Assembly: GCF_004745575.1 (NCBI RefSeq)
Contig: NZ_RPEM01000001.1
Coordinates: 186,001 to 250,000, forward strand
From: Pseudotabrizicola sediminis
GTDB lineage: Bacteria > Pseudomonadota > Alphaproteobacteria > Rhodobacterales > Rhodobacteraceae
Direction of reading: 5' to 3'
DNA length: 64,000 nucleotides
Part shown: positions 37,050-51,684 of the stretch, in pieces
How positions within the stretch are numbered: the stretch's first letter is position 1
Layout of the letters: the number at the start of each line of letters is the position of its first letter
Position numbers and translations under genes: made by a program
The notes under the pieces: generated by a model
Database searches by the model: none
What the model was told of the DNA's origin: nothing
What the model saw: only the letters and a program-made list of their open reading frames with translations

Positions 37050-38039
37050 ATGACCAAATCGCCCGACGCCTTTCGCACGATTTCGGAAGTGTCCGAACTT
37101 CTGGACACACCGGCGCATGTGCTGCGGTTCTGGGAAAGCCGGTTTCCGCAGATCCGCCCGGTCAAGCGCGCCGGGGGGCGTCGCTATTACCGCCCGGCGG
37201 ATGTGGCGCTGCTGACGGGGATCAAGCGCCTGCTGCACGATGATGGAATAACGATTCGCGGCGTGCAGAAAATCTTGCGCGAACAAGGCGTTCGCTACGT
37301 GTCCGGCGTGCCAGACGACGGCGCTGATGGCGAGGATGACAGCGTTCTGGATCTGGCCGGTGCGCCGCCCGAAGCCACCCCCCCCGGGACGGCAAAAACC
37401 GCCCGGATCATCCCGTTGCAGGCCCCGCCACGCGCGGCAGAGCCGGACCCGGCAGAAGATGACGCCGCCGATGACCCGCATTTCGCGGGTGCCGGCCCTG
37501 AGGAGTTTGGCCCTGATGCGGCAGAGGATGACCTGCCGGTCGATCCGCCCGACCCGGTGGCCGAGCCGCCGCCGCCTGTCATGGCCCACAGCAAGTCTGC
37601 CCCGGAAATGCCGGTGCCGCCTGCCAAAGCGCCCGGTGCGGTTGTCGAAGATCTGTTCTCGCGCCTCCCCCAGCCCCCTCTGGCCGATACCCCAGACGAC
37701 CCAGTGGCAGCCGAGCCTGTGGCAGAGGCCCCGATGGCTGTCTGGGCGGATGAGGCCGATCTGTCGCCCGATATGGCCAGTGATGCGGGCACCACGGCCC
37801 CAGACCAAAGCGCCGCTGTTGTGGCGCTGCACCCCACCGCCGACACGGCGCCGCCAGCGGCGGTCGTGCCGCCGCCTGATTCCCCGCGTTCAGAATCTGG
37901 CCCGACCCTTGCTCAAAGACTTCGGGCCGTGTCATCCGACGATCTTTCCCTGGCAGACCGGCAGCGGATTGCGCACATCCGCGATCATGCCGTTGCCCTG
38001 CGGTCGCGTCTGTCCGGCCCGGCGCGGGTTCAGGGGTAA
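37050..38039 (+). CDS. MerR-family transcriptional regulator with long acidic/proline-rich tail
   Basis: This 329-residue protein has an N-terminal MerR winged helix: [48 protein letters not shown], followed by [23 protein letters not shown]. After residue 95 the sequence becomes low in complexity, rich in Ala, Pro, Asp and Glu for about 190 residues. It then ends in a short helix, [22 protein letters not shown]. There is no metal-binding cysteine set. The gene follows ihfA by 27 bases and precedes tRNA-Pro; the pairing with ihfA is conserved. Its targets are unknown. Confidence 0.85.
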   Translation: MTKSPDAFRTISEVSELLDTPAHVLRFWESRFPQIRPVKRAGGRRYYRPADVALLTGIKRLLHDDGITIRGVQKILREQGVRYVSGVPDDGADGEDDSVLDLAGAPPEATPPGTAKTARIIPLQAPPRAAEPDPAEDDAADDPHFAGAGPEEFGPDAAEDDLPVDPPDPVAEPPPPVMAHSKSAPEMPVPPAKAPGAVVEDLFSRLPQPPLADTPDDPVAAEPVAEAPMAVWADEADLSPDMASDAGTTAPDQSAAVVALHPTADTAPPAAVVPPPDSPRSESGPTLAQRLRAVSSDDLSLADRQRIAHIRDHAVALRSRLSGPARVQG

Positions 38040-38117
38040 GCGCCCCATTTTTGGACAGGACCGTGATGCTTTCGTGCTTGTGCCGCCTGCGAATATCAGT
38101 ATGTATCCCGGCATGTT

Positions 38118-38195
38118 CGGGCCGTAGCGCAGCCTGGTTAGCGCGTCCGTCTGGGGGGCGGAAGGTCGAGAGTTCGAATCTCTCCGGCCCGACCA
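38118..38195 (+). tRNA. tRNA-Pro (GGG)
   Basis: Folds as a full cloverleaf including encoded CCA. The acceptor stem is CGGGCCG / CGGCCCG (one G-T-free 7-bp stem), the D-arm is GCGC...GCGC, and the anticodon stem is TCCGT / GCGGA. The loop CTGGGGG gives anticodon GGG, and the T-arm contains GTTCGAATC. C1 opposite G72 is typical of bacterial tRNA-Pro. It lies between the MerR gene and the dCTP deaminase gene. Confidence 0.95.
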
Positions 38196-38264
38196 TCACC
38201 AAAACCGCCCGCTTGGCCCCGTGCCTTGCGGGCGGTTCTGTTTAAAGCATCCGGGGGGTTTGGA

Positions 38265-39341
38265 ATGTCACTGACCGGAGTTCTTGCCGCCCAACACCTG
38301 CGCCGGATGATCGGCGATGGTGTCATCAGCGCCACCCCCGCCATCCTGCCCGAACAGGTGCAGCCCGCCAGTCTTGACCTGCGCCTGGGCACCACGGCTT
38401 ACCGGGTGCGGGCGTCGTTTCTGGCAGGCAAGGGCCGCCCGGTGGCCGATCGTGTGGCGGAATTCGAGATGCACCGCGTGGACCTGACTACCGGGGCCGT
38501 TCTGGAAAAGGGCTGTGTCTATGTCATCCCGCTGATGGAACGGCTGGCCCTGCCCGCTGGGCTGTCGGCAGTGGCCAATGCCAAATCCTCGACCGGGCGG
38601 CTGGATCTGCTGACGCGTCTGATCACCGATGGCGGCACCGAATTTGACCGGATTCCAGATGGATATGATGGCCCGCTTTATGCCGAGGTGTGCCCGAGGT
38701 CATTTTCCGTGCTGGTCCGCGCCGGGCAGCGGTTGAACCAGATCCGGTTCCGCTATGGGCAGGCCGTGCTGTCTGATGCGGATCTGGCCGCGCTGCACGC
38801 GCGCGAACCGCTGGTCAACGGCACGCCGGTCATTTCCGAAGGGCTTGGGTTTTCGGTCGATTTGCGCCCCGAAACCGGTGATCTGGTCGGCTACCGCGCC
38901 AAACCCCATACCGGTGTGGTCGATCTGGACCGCATCGGCCATTATCCGGCGGCGGAGTTCTGGGAGGAAATCCGCACGCTTGAGGGCCGCATCATCCTCG
39001 ACCCCGGCGCCTTCTACATTCTGGTCAGCCGCGAGGCAGTGACCATCCCCCCCGATTACGCCGCCGAAATGGCCCCCTACCTTGCGATGGTAGGCGAATT
39101 CCGCGTGCATTATGCGGGGTTCTTCGACCCTGGTTTTGGCCATGCCGCCGCAGGCGGGGCCGGGTCGCGCGGCGTGCTGGAAGTGCGCTGCCACGAGGCG
39201 CCCTTTGTGCTGGAACATGGCCAGATCGTGGGCCGTCTGGTCTATGAACGCATGGCCGAACGCCCTGACGCGCTGTATGGCGAAAAGATCGCGTCGAACT
39301 ATCAAGGTCAGGGGTTGAAGCTGGCCAAGCAGTTTCGCTGA
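38265..39341 (+). CDS. dcd: 2'-deoxycytidine 5'-triphosphate deaminase, long (duplicated) form
   Basis: This protein of about 358 residues is twice the usual Dcd length. The N-terminal half contains QVQPASLDLRLGTTAYRVRASF, ANAKSSTGRLDLLTRLI and the GPLYAEVCPRSFSVLVRAGQRLNQIRF block of the dUTPase/Dcd fold. The second half repeats the fold around ILDPGAFYILVSREAVTIP, YLAMVGEFRVHYAGFFDPGFG and VLEVRCHEAPFVLEHGQIVGRLVYERM. It would convert dCTP to dUTP. This double-domain form is known in Alphaproteobacteria. Convergent with pgm. Confidence 0.88.
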   Translation: MSLTGVLAAQHLRRMIGDGVISATPAILPEQVQPASLDLRLGTTAYRVRASFLAGKGRPVADRVAEFEMHRVDLTTGAVLEKGCVYVIPLMERLALPAGLSAVANAKSSTGRLDLLTRLITDGGTEFDRIPDGYDGPLYAEVCPRSFSVLVRAGQRLNQIRFRYGQAVLSDADLAALHAREPLVNGTPVISEGLGFSVDLRPETGDLVGYRAKPHTGVVDLDRIGHYPAAEFWEEIRTLEGRIILDPGAFYILVSREAVTIPPDYAAEMAPYLAMVGEFRVHYAGFFDPGFGHAAAGGAGSRGVLEVRCHEAPFVLEHGQIVGRLVYERMAERPDALYGEKIASNYQGQGLKLAKQFR

Positions 39342-39372
39342 CCAGCTTCAGGCTCCCTTTTGCAGGGTTGGC

Positions 39373-43117
<3,745 letters not shown>

Positions 43118-43121
<4 letters not shown>

Positions 43122-44542
43122 CCGCGCACCTTGTCATACAGCGCGGCATAGGATGCGGCAGAGGTTTCCCAGCCCACCGGATGGCTCATCGCGTTCTTTT
43201 GCATCTGCGCCCACAGCTTGGGCTGGCCATAAATCTCAACCAGCTTGGTCAGCGCTTGACCAAAGGCCAGCGCATCGGTGGGGTGGAACACCACCCCCGT
43301 CGCCACGCCTGTCGCCAGCGTGGCGGGCGAGGCCCCGATCACGGTATCGGCCAGGCCCCCGGTGGCCGCGACCACCGGCAAGGTGCCATAGCGCAAGCCA
43401 TACATCTGGGTCAGCCCGCAGGGTTCAAACCGTGACGGCACCAGCACGGCGTCGGCCCCGGAAAACAACAGGTGGCTCAGCGCTTCATCATAGCCGATCT
43501 TCACCGCCACCCGGCCCGGATGCGCGTCTGCCAGCCAGCGCATCGCGTCTTCCATATCCGGATCGCCCGTTCCCAGCACCACCAGCCCGCCGCCTGCGGC
43601 AACAAAATCGGGCACCACCTGCGGCAGCAGATCAATGCCCTTCTGGTGGGTCAATCGGCTGACCACAATGGCCAGCGGCCCCGGCACATCCACCCCAAAG
43701 GCCGCGCAAAGCGCCGCCCGCGCCTGCGCCTTGCCGCCCGGTTGCTTTGCGCTGAACGGCACAGGCTCGCCTTCGGGCGACCAGACCCCGGTATCCACCC
43801 CGTTCAGGATGCCTGACACCCGCGCGGCCCGCGCCGCGATCACCCCTTGCAGCCCCATGCCGAAGTCTGCACGCATCAGCTCTGCCGCATAGGTCGGCGA
43901 CACGGTGGTGATCCAGTCTGCCGTGATCAACCCGGCCTTCAGGCTGGACAAACCGCCATAATACTCCAGCCCATCAGGGTAGAACTGCTCTCCGGGCAGC
44001 CGCAATTCGTTCAGCAGCGTGACCGGCGCCCAGCCCTGAAAGGCGATGTTGTGCACCGTCATCACCGATCTGACCGCCCCCTTGCCGCGATAGGCAAGGT
44101 AGGCCGGGGCAAAGCCCGCCTGCCAGTCATGCGCGTGCAGGATATCGGGCTGCCAGCCTGCTATGCCGTCTTGCGCCAGCCGCGCAGCAACCCAGGAAAG
44201 AGCGGCAAAGCGCTGCGGATTGTCCCACCAATCGCCCCCCGGCCCACCATACGGCCCGCCCTCACGGTCAAAAAGATGCGGCGCGTCCAGCAGCAACAGG
44301 TCAATCCCGTGGAGCTTGCCCGCATAAACCGTGCCATCGCCGCCAAACAGACCCGGCTCGTGCCAGACCTCCTCCATCTGCGCGAACAAAGGGCGCAAGG
44401 CGCGGTAGGCCGGGATCAGCACCCGCATGTCCCACCCCACTGCCGCCAAAGCCGAAGGCAAGGCCCCCACCACATCGGCCAGGCCGCCGGTCTTGACGAA
44501 CGGCACGCACTCCGATGCGACAGACAGAACCCGACCCTTCAT
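43118..44542 (-). CDS. glgA: Glycogen synthase (ADP-glucose)
   Basis: This 474-residue GT5 enzyme elongates alpha-1,4-glucan from ADP-glucose. The N-terminal ADP-glucose motif is KTGGLADVVG with Lys17. The C-terminal Rossmann domain carries VSRLTHQKGIDLL and PSRFEPCGLTQMYGLRYG, the retaining-GT donor loop. The ATG at 44542 gives the canonical start MKGRVLSVASE; the frame continues upstream but into the glgC-glgA spacer. A long hairpin at 44584-44610 lies in that spacer. Confidence 0.95.
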
Positions 44543-44563
44543 CGCCACCCCTTCATCTGTTCT

Positions 44564-44610
44564 CAAATATCCTCGGGAGGGGTCCGGGGAGGGCAGACAG
44601 CCCTCCCCGG
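44564..44610. repeat. Dispersed motif copy 2 plus 11-bp hairpin in the glgC-glgA spacer
   Basis: CAAATATCCTCGGGAGG (44564-44580) is the reverse complement of a CCTCC...ATATTTG element related to the copy at 16747. Next to it, CCGGGGAGGGC (44584-44594) pairs perfectly with GCCCTCCCCGG (44600-44610) around a 5-base loop. Without a T-run it is more likely an mRNA stability or attenuation structure than a full terminator. Confidence 0.55.
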
Positions 44611-44630
44611 GGTCAGCCACCCGCGAAACC

Positions 44631-45902
44631 TTATCCCAGCTTGGCCGCCCGCACATCCAGCATGTCCTGCGTGATCAGGACAATCCCGGCGTCCGTCCGA
44701 CGGAACCACTTTGCATCTTCCTCCGGGTCTTGCCCGACCACAAGCCCCTCGGGGATGATAACCCCTCGGTCGATCACACAATTCTTAAGCTCCACCTTGC
44801 GGTTGACGCAGACCTGCGGCAGCGCCACCACATGGTCCAGCGTGCTCCACGAATGGGTGCGGCAGCCGGTGAACAGCAATGAATTGCGCACCTCGGACCC
44901 CGATACGATGCAATCCCCCGCCACCAGAGATGAAACCGCCATGCCGCGCCGGCCTTCGGTGTCATGGATGAACTTGGCGGGCGGCAGAATCTCGGCATAG
45001 GTCCAGATCGGCCAGCTTTTTTCATACAGATCGAGCTTGGGCACAAAATCGGTCAAGTCGATGTTGGCCTGCCAAAACGCATCGATCGTGCCGACATCGC
45101 GCCAATAGGGTTCATCCTCAAGCCCCGCCGTCACGCAACTGTCGGCAAATTTATGCGCCACCGCTTTGCCGTTCTTCACGATCTGCGGAATGATGTCATT
45201 GCCGAAATCATGGCTGGAATTGCTGTCTTCGGCATCGCGGATCAGCAGGTCGCGCAAGAGATCCCAGTTGAAAACATAGATCCCCATCGACGCCAGTGCA
45301 TTGTCGGGGTCGCCCGGAATGCCGGGCGGATCGGCGGGCTTTTCCAGAAACTGGGTGATGTTCATGTCGGCATCCACATGCATCACGCCAAAGGCTGTCG
45401 CCTCCATCCGGGGCACTGTCAGGCAACCGATGGTGACATCGGCCCCCGAAGACACATGCTGTTGCAGCATGATCTCGTAATCCATCTTGTAGATATGGTC
45501 GCCCGCCAGGATGATCACATATTTGACCTTGTAATCATCCACGATATCAATGTTCTGCGTCACCGCATCGGCGGTGCCCAGATACCATTTCGTCTCATCC
45601 ACCCGCTGGCTGGCGGGCAGGATATCCAGATATTCGTTGCGCTCGGCCCGGAAAAACCCCCAGCCGCGCTGCATGTGGCGGATCAGGCTATGCGCCTTGT
45701 ATTGCGTGGCAATCGCCATCTTGCGGATGCCGGAATTGAGCGCGTTCGACAGCGCAAAATCGATGATCCGCGTCTTGCCGCCAAAATAGACCGCCGGTTT
45801 CGCGCGCCGGTCGGTCAACTCCTTCAAACGGCTGCCCCGGCCCCCCGCCAGAACAAACGCCATGGCCTGCGACGACAGCCTTGTATTCGGTTTCGCCTTC
45901 AT
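44631..45902 (-). CDS. glgC: Glucose-1-phosphate adenylyltransferase
   Basis: This 423-residue enzyme forms ADP-glucose, the committed step of glycogen synthesis. The nucleotide-binding N-terminus is [58 protein letters not shown] and [12 protein letters not shown] are all present. The C-terminal left-handed beta-helix with the final [15 protein letters not shown] repeat follows. The ATG at 45902 precedes [16 protein letters not shown]; family members are allosterically set by glycolytic or EMP/ED intermediates. 22 bases separate it from glgB. Confidence 0.96.
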   Translation of the reverse strand: MKAKPNTRLSSQAMAFVLAGGRGSRLKELTDRRAKPAVYFGGKTRIIDFALSNALNSGIRKMAIATQYKAHSLIRHMQRGWGFFRAERNEYLDILPASQRVDETKWYLGTADAVTQNIDIVDDYKVKYVIILAGDHIYKMDYEIMLQQHVSSGADVTIGCLTVPRMEATAFGVMHVDADMNITQFLEKPADPPGIPGDPDNALASMGIYVFNWDLLRDLLIRDAEDSNSSHDFGNDIIPQIVKNGKAVAHKFADSCVTAGLEDEPYWRDVGTIDAFWQANIDLTDFVPKLDLYEKSWPIWTYAEILPPAKFIHDTEGRRGMAVSSLVAGDCIVSGSEVRNSLLFTGCRTHSWSTLDHVVALPQVCVNRKVELKNCVIDRGVIIPEGLVVGQDPEEDAKWFRRTDAGIVLITQDMLDVRAAKLG

Positions 45903-45924
45903 GATCCCTCCCCTTTCCTTGCGG

Positions 45925-48105
45925 TTACGCAAGTCCCCCCTGTTTCAGATAGACTGCCGACAGCGGCGGCAGTGTGACAACCGCCGACCAAGGCCTGCCG
46001 TGGCACTGCACCTCCTCTGCCGTGACCCCGCCCAGATTGCCGCGATTTCCCCCGCCGTAAACCGCCGCATCGGTGTTCAGAAGTTCTGCCCACTCGCCCC
46101 CCGCAGGCAGGCCGACGCGGTAGCGCCGATCCACAGGGGTCATGTTGACCAGCGCCACCACCATCGCATCACCCGGCGCTCCCTTGCGGACAAAGGCATA
46201 GACGCTGGCCTCGGCATCATTGCTTTCAACCCATTCGAACCCCTCGGGCCGCGTGTCGTTCACATGCAGTGCAGGTGTGTCGCGGTAGGCGCGGTTCAGG
46301 TCGCGCACCAGCGCCTGCATGCCGGAATGCTGTGGATTTTCAAGCTGATGCCAGTCGAGGCTTTGATTGTGGTTCCACTCCGCCCCTTGGGCAAATTCGC
46401 AGCCCATGAACAGCAGCTTCTTGCCCGGATGCGCCCACATGAAGCCGTAATAGGCGCGAAGGTTGGCGAATTTCTCATCGCCGTCGCCGGGCATCTTGGC
46501 CAGCATGCTGCCCTTGCCATGCACCACCTCGTCATGGCTGATTGGCAGGATGTAGTTTTCCGACCAGGCGTAATGCAGCCCGAAGGTCATCAGGTGGTGG
46601 TGATATTTGCGGTGGATCGGGTCTTTTTCGATGTAGGACAGGGTGTCATTCATCCACCCCATGTTCCACTTGAAGCCGAACCCCAGCCCGCCATGGTTCA
46701 CCGGACGGCTGACCCCCGGAAAGGCGGTGCTTTCCTCGGCCACCGTCATCACGCCGGGGGATTCGCCGTAAGCCACGATGTTCATGCTTTTGAGCATGGC
46801 AATCGCTTCATAGTTCTCGCGCCCGCCGTCGCGGTTGGGCACCCATTCGCCCGATTTGCGGCTGTAATCGCGATAGAGCATCGAGGCGACTGCATCCACC
46901 CGCAACCCGTCGATGTGAAATTCCTCCAGCCAATACAGCGCGTTACTGACCAGATAGTTCTGTACCTCGTTGCGCCCGTAATTGTAGATCAGGGTGTTCC
47001 AATCATTGTGGAACCCTTCGCGCGGGTCGGCGTGTTCATACAGCGGCGTGCCGTCGAACTGGCCCAACCCATGCGCGTCGGTGGGAAAATGCCCCGGAAC
47101 CCAGTCGAGCAGAACACCAAGGCCCTTTTTATGCGCGGCATCGATAAACGCCCGGAACTCCGGCGGGGTGCCGTGGCGGATGGTGGGGGCAAACAGACCC
47201 ACGGGCTGATAGCCCCATGACCCGTCGAAAGGGTATTCGCTGACTGGCATCAGCTCGATATGGGTAAAGCCCATATCCACAGCATAATCAACAAGTTGCT
47301 CGGCCAGTTCAATGTAGGACAGCATCCGGTCACCCGGTGCGCGGCGCCATGAACCCAGATGCACCTCGTAGACCGAGATCGGGGCGTCAACCGTCTGGCG
47401 CTTCCCTCGCGCAGCCATCCAGTCGGCATCGTGAAAGTCGCCGGAAATTGTCCTGACAACAGAAGCATTTGCAGGCGGATGTTCAGACCCGAATCCAACC
47501 GGATCGGCCTTGAGCGGCAACAGTTGCCCACCCGGACCGCGCAGTTCATACTTGTAGGTGGCGCCTTCGCCCAGATCGGGCACAAAGGTTTCCCACACGC
47601 CCGTGGCCCCGCGTCTGCGCATCGGGTGGCGGCGGCCGTCCCAGATGTTGAAATCGCCCACCACGGAAACCCGTTCGGCATTCGGGGCCCAGACCGCGAA
47701 ATGCGTACCCTGCACGCCTTCATGCGTGATCACATGCGCACCCAGCACCTGCCACAGGCGTTTGTGCGTGCCCTCGCCCAGCAGGTATTCGTCCAACTCG
47801 CCCAGCACCGGGCCAAAGCGGAACGGGTCTTCGAACTCCCATGTGGTGCCGTGCCCGGTGGCGCGCAGCCGGTACGCCGCCTTGCGCGGCAGGGTGGCCA
47901 CGAAAAGCCCCTGCCCCCAATGGGTTGCAGCCGTTGCCTGACCTGATGTCCCGGTCAGAACCCACAGCTGATCTGCCCCCGGCACAAAGGCCGTCACCCG
48001 CCATTTGCCATCCCGCTTGTGCGGGCCCAGCACCGAAAACGGGTCGCCATGCCGCCCTTCGACAATGGCCAAAGCCGTGCCGTCGTCGATCAAAGTCTCG
48101 GCCAT
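45925..48105 (-). CDS. glgB: 1,4-alpha-glucan branching enzyme
   Basis: This 726-residue GH13_9 enzyme has an N1 domain (about 1-105), a CBM48 (about 115-215; [20 protein letters not shown]) and the catalytic barrel. Catalytic blocks are [32 protein letters not shown] and [15 protein letters not shown]. It introduces alpha-1,6 branches. The ATG at 48105 has the Shine-Dalgarno GGGAGGAG nine bases upstream; an in-frame GTG or ATG slightly upstream is less suited. It follows glgP by 43 bases. Confidence 0.96.
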   Translation of the reverse strand: MAETLIDDGTALAIVEGRHGDPFSVLGPHKRDGKWRVTAFVPGADQLWVLTGTSGQATAATHWGQGLFVATLPRKAAYRLRATGHGTTWEFEDPFRFGPVLGELDEYLLGEGTHKRLWQVLGAHVITHEGVQGTHFAVWAPNAERVSVVGDFNIWDGRRHPMRRRGATGVWETFVPDLGEGATYKYELRGPGGQLLPLKADPVGFGSEHPPANASVVRTISGDFHDADWMAARGKRQTVDAPISVYEVHLGSWRRAPGDRMLSYIELAEQLVDYAVDMGFTHIELMPVSEYPFDGSWGYQPVGLFAPTIRHGTPPEFRAFIDAAHKKGLGVLLDWVPGHFPTDAHGLGQFDGTPLYEHADPREGFHNDWNTLIYNYGRNEVQNYLVSNALYWLEEFHIDGLRVDAVASMLYRDYSRKSGEWVPNRDGGRENYEAIAMLKSMNIVAYGESPGVMTVAEESTAFPGVSRPVNHGGLGFGFKWNMGWMNDTLSYIEKDPIHRKYHHHLMTFGLHYAWSENYILPISHDEVVHGKGSMLAKMPGDGDEKFANLRAYYGFMWAHPGKKLLFMGCEFAQGAEWNHNQSLDWHQLENPQHSGMQALVRDLNRAYRDTPALHVNDTRPEGFEWVESNDAEASVYAFVRKGAPGDAMVVALVNMTPVDRRYRVGLPAGGEWAELLNTDAAVYGGGNRGNLGGVTAEEVQCHGRPWSAVVTLPPLSAVYLKQGGLA

Positions 48106-48148
48106 GCTGTCTCCTCCCAAAGTCAGCGCGCCTGGACCGGTCCCGGCG

Positions 48149-50542
48149 CTACAGCGCCGAGGACACGTTCCAGACGTCTTTCATGTAACTGCGGATGGTG
48201 CGGTCGGACGAGAAGAACCCCGACCGCGCCGTGTTCAAGGCCGCCATTTTCACCCAGTTGTCGCGGTCGGCATAGGCGCTGTCGACCCGCACCTGTGCGG
48301 CATCGTAGGCATCGAAGTCACTGGCCACGAGGAAATAATCGTGATGCCAGACCCGGTGGACCAGATCGTGGTAGCGGTCTTTCTGATCGGGGCTGAACCG
48401 GCCCTCGGCGACCATCTGCAGCACGTCCTGCAGGGTCTGGCTCGCCTCAATTGCCTTGCGGGCGTGCTCGGGGTCTTGACGCCGCGCCATCGCCTGTTCG
48501 GTGGTCATCCCGAACAGGAAGAAGTTCTCTTCCCCAACCTCGTGCAAAATCTCGACATTCGCGCCGTCAAGCGTGCCGATGGTGGGGGCACCATTGATCA
48601 TGAACTTCATGTTGCCGGTGCCCGACGCCTCTTTGCCGGCGGTGGAGATTTGCTCCGACAGATCCGCCGCCGGGATCAGCCGTTCGGCCATCGAGACGTT
48701 GTAATTGGCAGGATAGACCACCTTCAACAGATCGCCGCTGACCGGGTCGTTGTTGATAACTTCCGCCACGTCATTGATAAGACGGATGATTTCCTTGGCG
48801 ACCGCATAGCCCGGTGCTGCCTTGCCACCAAAGATCTTGACCCGCGGTACCCAGTTGGCATTCGGGTTCTGTTTGATCGCTTCCCAATGGCCGATGGTCT
48901 GCAAGATGTTCAAGAGCTGGCGCTTGTATTCGTGAATCCGTTTGATCTGCACGTCGAACAGCGCATCGGGGTTGACGGTGATGCCTTCATGGCTGGCCAG
49001 CCAGTTCGACAGCTCGACCTTGTTCACCCGTTTGGCCGCATCAAAATCCTTGCAGAAAGCCTTGGTCTTGATGGGTTTTTCCAGCCCCTTCAACAGGTCC
49101 AGATCCGCCTCCCATCCTGCGCCGATGGTATCGGTGATCAGGGTGGACAGCGGTTTGTTGCACATTTTCAGCCAGCGGCGCGGGGTGACGCCATTGGTCT
49201 GGTTCACGATCCGGTCGGGGTGCAGCGCGTGCAGTTCGGGAAAGAGGTTTTTCTTGATCAGGTCGGAATGCAGCGCCGAGACGCCGTTGACCTTATGCGC
49301 CATGATGAAGGCAAGTTCCCCCATCCGCACCTCGTGGTGCTTGACGATGCCGATGTAATGCGGCCGGCCCCGGTGCTCGGTCTTGTGCCAGTGGTCAATC
49401 TGCTCGACGATCTGCATGTGGCGCGGCAGCACGTTGCCAAAGGTGAATGTCGCCCACCGCTCCAGCGCCTCGGGCAGCAGGGTGTGGTTTGTGTAGCCAA
49501 GACAGGCCCGCGCCACCGGCAGCGCCTGATCGAACGGCATGCCATGCTCATCGACCAGCAGGCGGATCAGCTCCGGCCCGGCAATCGCCGGGTGGGTGTC
49601 GTTCATCTGGATCGCCACATGATCGGGCAATTTGCGCAGATCGGTTTCGGACGCAAGAAAGCGGCGCAGAATGTCTTGCAGCGCGGCGGAAGTCAGGAAA
49701 AACTCCTGCTTCAGCCGCAGCTCCTTGCCCTGATAGGTGGTGTCATCGGGGTAAAGCACGCGCGACAGCGTGCGCGCCAAAGCCTCCGGCTCGGCGGCGG
49801 CGGCGTAATCGCCCCGGTTGAAGCGGTCAAGGTCGAACATCGTGGTCGGCAGCGCCCCCCACAGGCGCAGCGTGTTGGCCCATTTGCCCTGCCAGCCCAC
49901 CACCGGCGTGTCATAGGCCGAGGCAACCACGGTTTCACTTGGCACCCAGACCTCACGCCCGGCCTGCTGCTCCATATGGCCCTTGAAGGGGATCACATAG
50001 GCCGCCTCAGGTCGGGTGAATTCCCAGGGATGATCCTGTTTCAGCCAGTCTTCCGGGGCTTCGACCTGACGCCCGCCTTCAAAGCGTTGCCGGAACAGCC
50101 CGTGTTCATAGCGGATGCCATAGCCATAGGCCGGGCAGCCCAGCGTCGCCATCGATTCCATGAAACAGGCCGCCAGCCGCCCCAAACCGCCGTTGCCAAG
50201 GGCGGCGTCCGGTTCATCCTCGATGATCGCGCGGAAATCCTGGCCAAAGCTGGCCATCGCCTCTTCGGCCTGATCGCGCAGGCCCAGATTGACCGTCGCA
50301 TCCTCAAGAATCCGCCCGATCAGGAATTCCATCGACAGGTAGTACACCCGCTTGTGCCCGGTCGCCCAGGTTTTGCGGGTAGAGGCGAACCAGGGTTCGA
50401 CAATCTGATCCCGGATCGCGAAAGACAGCGCCATGCGCCAGTCGTAGGTGCTGGCATGCTCGGCATCCTTGCCCAGCGTATAGGCCAGATGCCGCAGGAT
50501 ATTGGCTTTCAACGAGGTCGGAGCGGCGCTGAGATCGTTCAT
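48149..50542 (-). CDS. glgP: Glycogen phosphorylase
   Basis: This 797-residue GT35 enzyme releases glucose 1-phosphate from glycogen. [27 protein letters not shown] and the C-terminal PLP motif [15 protein letters not shown] with its lysine are canonical. The ATG at 50542 (MNDLSAAP) gives normal length; an in-frame ATG ten codons upstream is possible. First gene of the glgP-B-C-A-X-pgm operon. A perfect LacI-type palindrome (50730-50745) in an AT-rich stretch about 190 bases upstream is the likely control point. Confidence 0.96.
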   Translation of the reverse strand: MNDLSAAPTSLKANILRHLAYTLGKDAEHASTYDWRMALSFAIRDQIVEPWFASTRKTWATGHKRVYYLSMEFLIGRILEDATVNLGLRDQAEEAMASFGQDFRAIIEDEPDAALGNGGLGRLAACFMESMATLGCPAYGYGIRYEHGLFRQRFEGGRQVEAPEDWLKQDHPWEFTRPEAAYVIPFKGHMEQQAGREVWVPSETVVASAYDTPVVGWQGKWANTLRLWGALPTTMFDLDRFNRGDYAAAAEPEALARTLSRVLYPDDTTYQGKELRLKQEFFLTSAALQDILRRFLASETDLRKLPDHVAIQMNDTHPAIAGPELIRLLVDEHGMPFDQALPVARACLGYTNHTLLPEALERWATFTFGNVLPRHMQIVEQIDHWHKTEHRGRPHYIGIVKHHEVRMGELAFIMAHKVNGVSALHSDLIKKNLFPELHALHPDRIVNQTNGVTPRRWLKMCNKPLSTLITDTIGAGWEADLDLLKGLEKPIKTKAFCKDFDAAKRVNKVELSNWLASHEGITVNPDALFDVQIKRIHEYKRQLLNILQTIGHWEAIKQNPNANWVPRVKIFGGKAAPGYAVAKEIIRLINDVAEVINNDPVSGDLLKVVYPANYNVSMAERLIPAADLSEQISTAGKEASGTGNMKFMINGAPTIGTLDGANVEILHEVGEENFFLFGMTTEQAMARRQDPEHARKAIEASQTLQDVLQMVAEGRFSPDQKDRYHDLVHRVWHHDYFLVASDFDAYDAAQVRVDSAYADRDNWVKMAALNTARSGFFSSDRTIRSYMKDVWNVSSAL

Positions 50543-50729
50543 CGGGTTCCACAGGTTGGGGTGGCGAGGCATCGGCCTGAGGCTAGACCCGTGGCCGTCG
50601 GGGTCAAGCACCCGCGGTTTGCCACTGATCTTCCCCCGGCGCGGTATCGCGAAGACTGCCTTCACAGTTACCGCAATCACCACCGGAACGCACGAAATTA
50701 AAATACATAATTATCATATACTTGAATTT

Positions 50730-50745
50730 CTCAAAGCGCTTTGAG
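50730..50745. promoter_or_regulatory. LacI-family operator palindrome upstream of glgP
   Basis: CTCAAAGCGCTTTGAG is a perfect 16-bp palindrome centred on CG, next to the AT-rich promoter-like stretch. It shares the core AAAnCGnTTT with the aglE/aglR sites at 10474 and 10647, suggesting regulation of the glg operon by AglR or a paralogue. Confidence 0.65.
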
Positions 50746-50895
50746 CCAAAATGGCAGCAAACAGAAAATGCGGCAGCCGCCGCCAAAGCGTTGCATCGGT
50801 GCCGGTGCCCAATCTGTGGGCAGCAGGTCTGTTTGCGCGGCAGGGGCTGTGTGAAGCCGGTTGGCGGGGATGGTGCATCGGCCTTTGCCAAAGGG

Positions 50896-50909
50896 TTGAT
50901 CTGGATCAA
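50896..50909. promoter_or_regulatory. Perfect FNR-type box upstream of nsrR
   Basis: TTGATCTGGATCAA matches the FNR/FnrL/NnrR consensus TTGATnnnnATCAA at all ten defined positions and lies 71 bases before the nsrR ATG. It indicates control by oxygen or nitrogen oxides through a Crp/Fnr-family protein. Confidence 0.75.
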
Positions 50910-50938
50910 GGCCGGCGCGGCGCCATCCGCGCAGTATT

Positions 50939-50959
50939 AACATGTATCCGGCACATCTT
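50939..50959. promoter_or_regulatory. Possible NsrR autoregulatory site
   Basis: AACATGT (50939-50945) and ACATCTT (50953-50959) form an imperfect inverted repeat resembling NsrR half-sites (AAGATG-type). The spacing is two bases shorter than the E. coli consensus, so the call is weak. Confidence 0.25.
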
Positions 50960-50980
50960 TTGGCCCTGGCAGACCCCCAT

Positions 50981-51415
50981 ATGCGACTGACCACACGCAC
51001 CAACCTTGCCATGCGCACGCTGATGTTCTGCGCCGCCAACCCGGACCGTATCGTGCGCAAGCGCGAGATTGCGCTTGCCTGCAACGCCAGCGAAAACCAT
51101 CTGGCGCAGGTCATCCACCTGCTGGCGCAGACCGGTTACCTGCGCACCGTGCGCGGCCGCACCGGCGGGCTGACGCTGGGCTGCAGTGCGGACCACATCA
51201 CCGTGGGGGCCGTGTTTCGCCGGTTCGAGGCTGGTCTGCCGTTTGCCGAGTGTTTTTCAGGGGGTGACTGCACCTGCCCTCTGGTCGGGGCGTGCCGGTT
51301 GAAGGCCACACTTGGCGCCGCGCTGGACGGGTTTTATGCCGGACTGGACAAGGTGACCATTGCCGATCTGATGCGCGACAACACCGATCTGAACCGCTTG
51401 CTGAAGATTGGATGA
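50981..51415 (+). CDS. nsrR: Rrf2-family regulator, NsrR-like
   Basis: This 144-residue Rrf2 winged-helix protein starts MRLTTRTNLAMRTLMF. The recognition region is KREIALACNASENHLAQVIHLLAQTGYLRTVRGRTGGLTL. Cys91, Cys97, Cys99 and Cys105 lie in the cluster ECFSGGDCTCPLVGACRLK, fitting the Fe-S cluster loop of NsrR (nitric-oxide-sensing repressor), although NsrR needs only three. The conserved C-terminal DLMRDNTDLNRLL is typical. The ATG at 50981 gives the family start; an upstream ATG at 50942 overlaps the putative operator. No NO-detoxification gene is adjacent. Confidence 0.85.
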   Translation: MRLTTRTNLAMRTLMFCAANPDRIVRKREIALACNASENHLAQVIHLLAQTGYLRTVRGRTGGLTLGCSADHITVGAVFRRFEAGLPFAECFSGGDCTCPLVGACRLKATLGAALDGFYAGLDKVTIADLMRDNTDLNRLLKIG

Positions 51416-51684
51416 CAGGTCCGTTTGCCAGACGCCCGTTCACGGTACCGGTCACGGCTTGGAGCCGGCCCAACTGACCGCCGAAATGCGATGATGATCC
51501 TCGCAGGGTGATCCAGTGCGCCAATTTCGGCAATCCCCCTGAGCAGCTGTTTCAAAAAGAGAAACGTCACAAAAGGTTCAATCCGGATGCACGTTTCTGT
51601 CGTGCAAGACGTTCAAGGCTGCCTTCCGGAACAGGACTGGCCCGAGGTGCGTGCCGCTGGCCACAATCAAGGAGTTTGCCCAAG

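Larger units (their letters stand above)
50543..50980. other. Intergenic control region between glgP and nsrR (no gene seen)
   Basis: This 438-bp spacer between divergent genes holds an AT-rich stretch (about 50690-50730) with several TATGAT/TAATTA-like hexamers, a LacI-type palindrome, an inverted repeat CCTTTG-C-CAAAGG (50882-50894), and a perfect FNR-type box. A short frame with a CPICG motif (50722-50940) has no convincing start and is not called. Confidence 0.6.

Noticed and set aside
48005-50701. Long open frame antisense to glgP, and similar long antisense frames across cimA, uup and aglA
   Set aside because: GC-rich codons of the real genes suppress stops in the antisense frame; the real genes have full family motifs and operon spacing.
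50722-50940. Short frame with CPICG and cysteine pairs upstream of nsrR
   Set aside because: No start codon with a ribosome site, and the FNR box and operator lie inside it.
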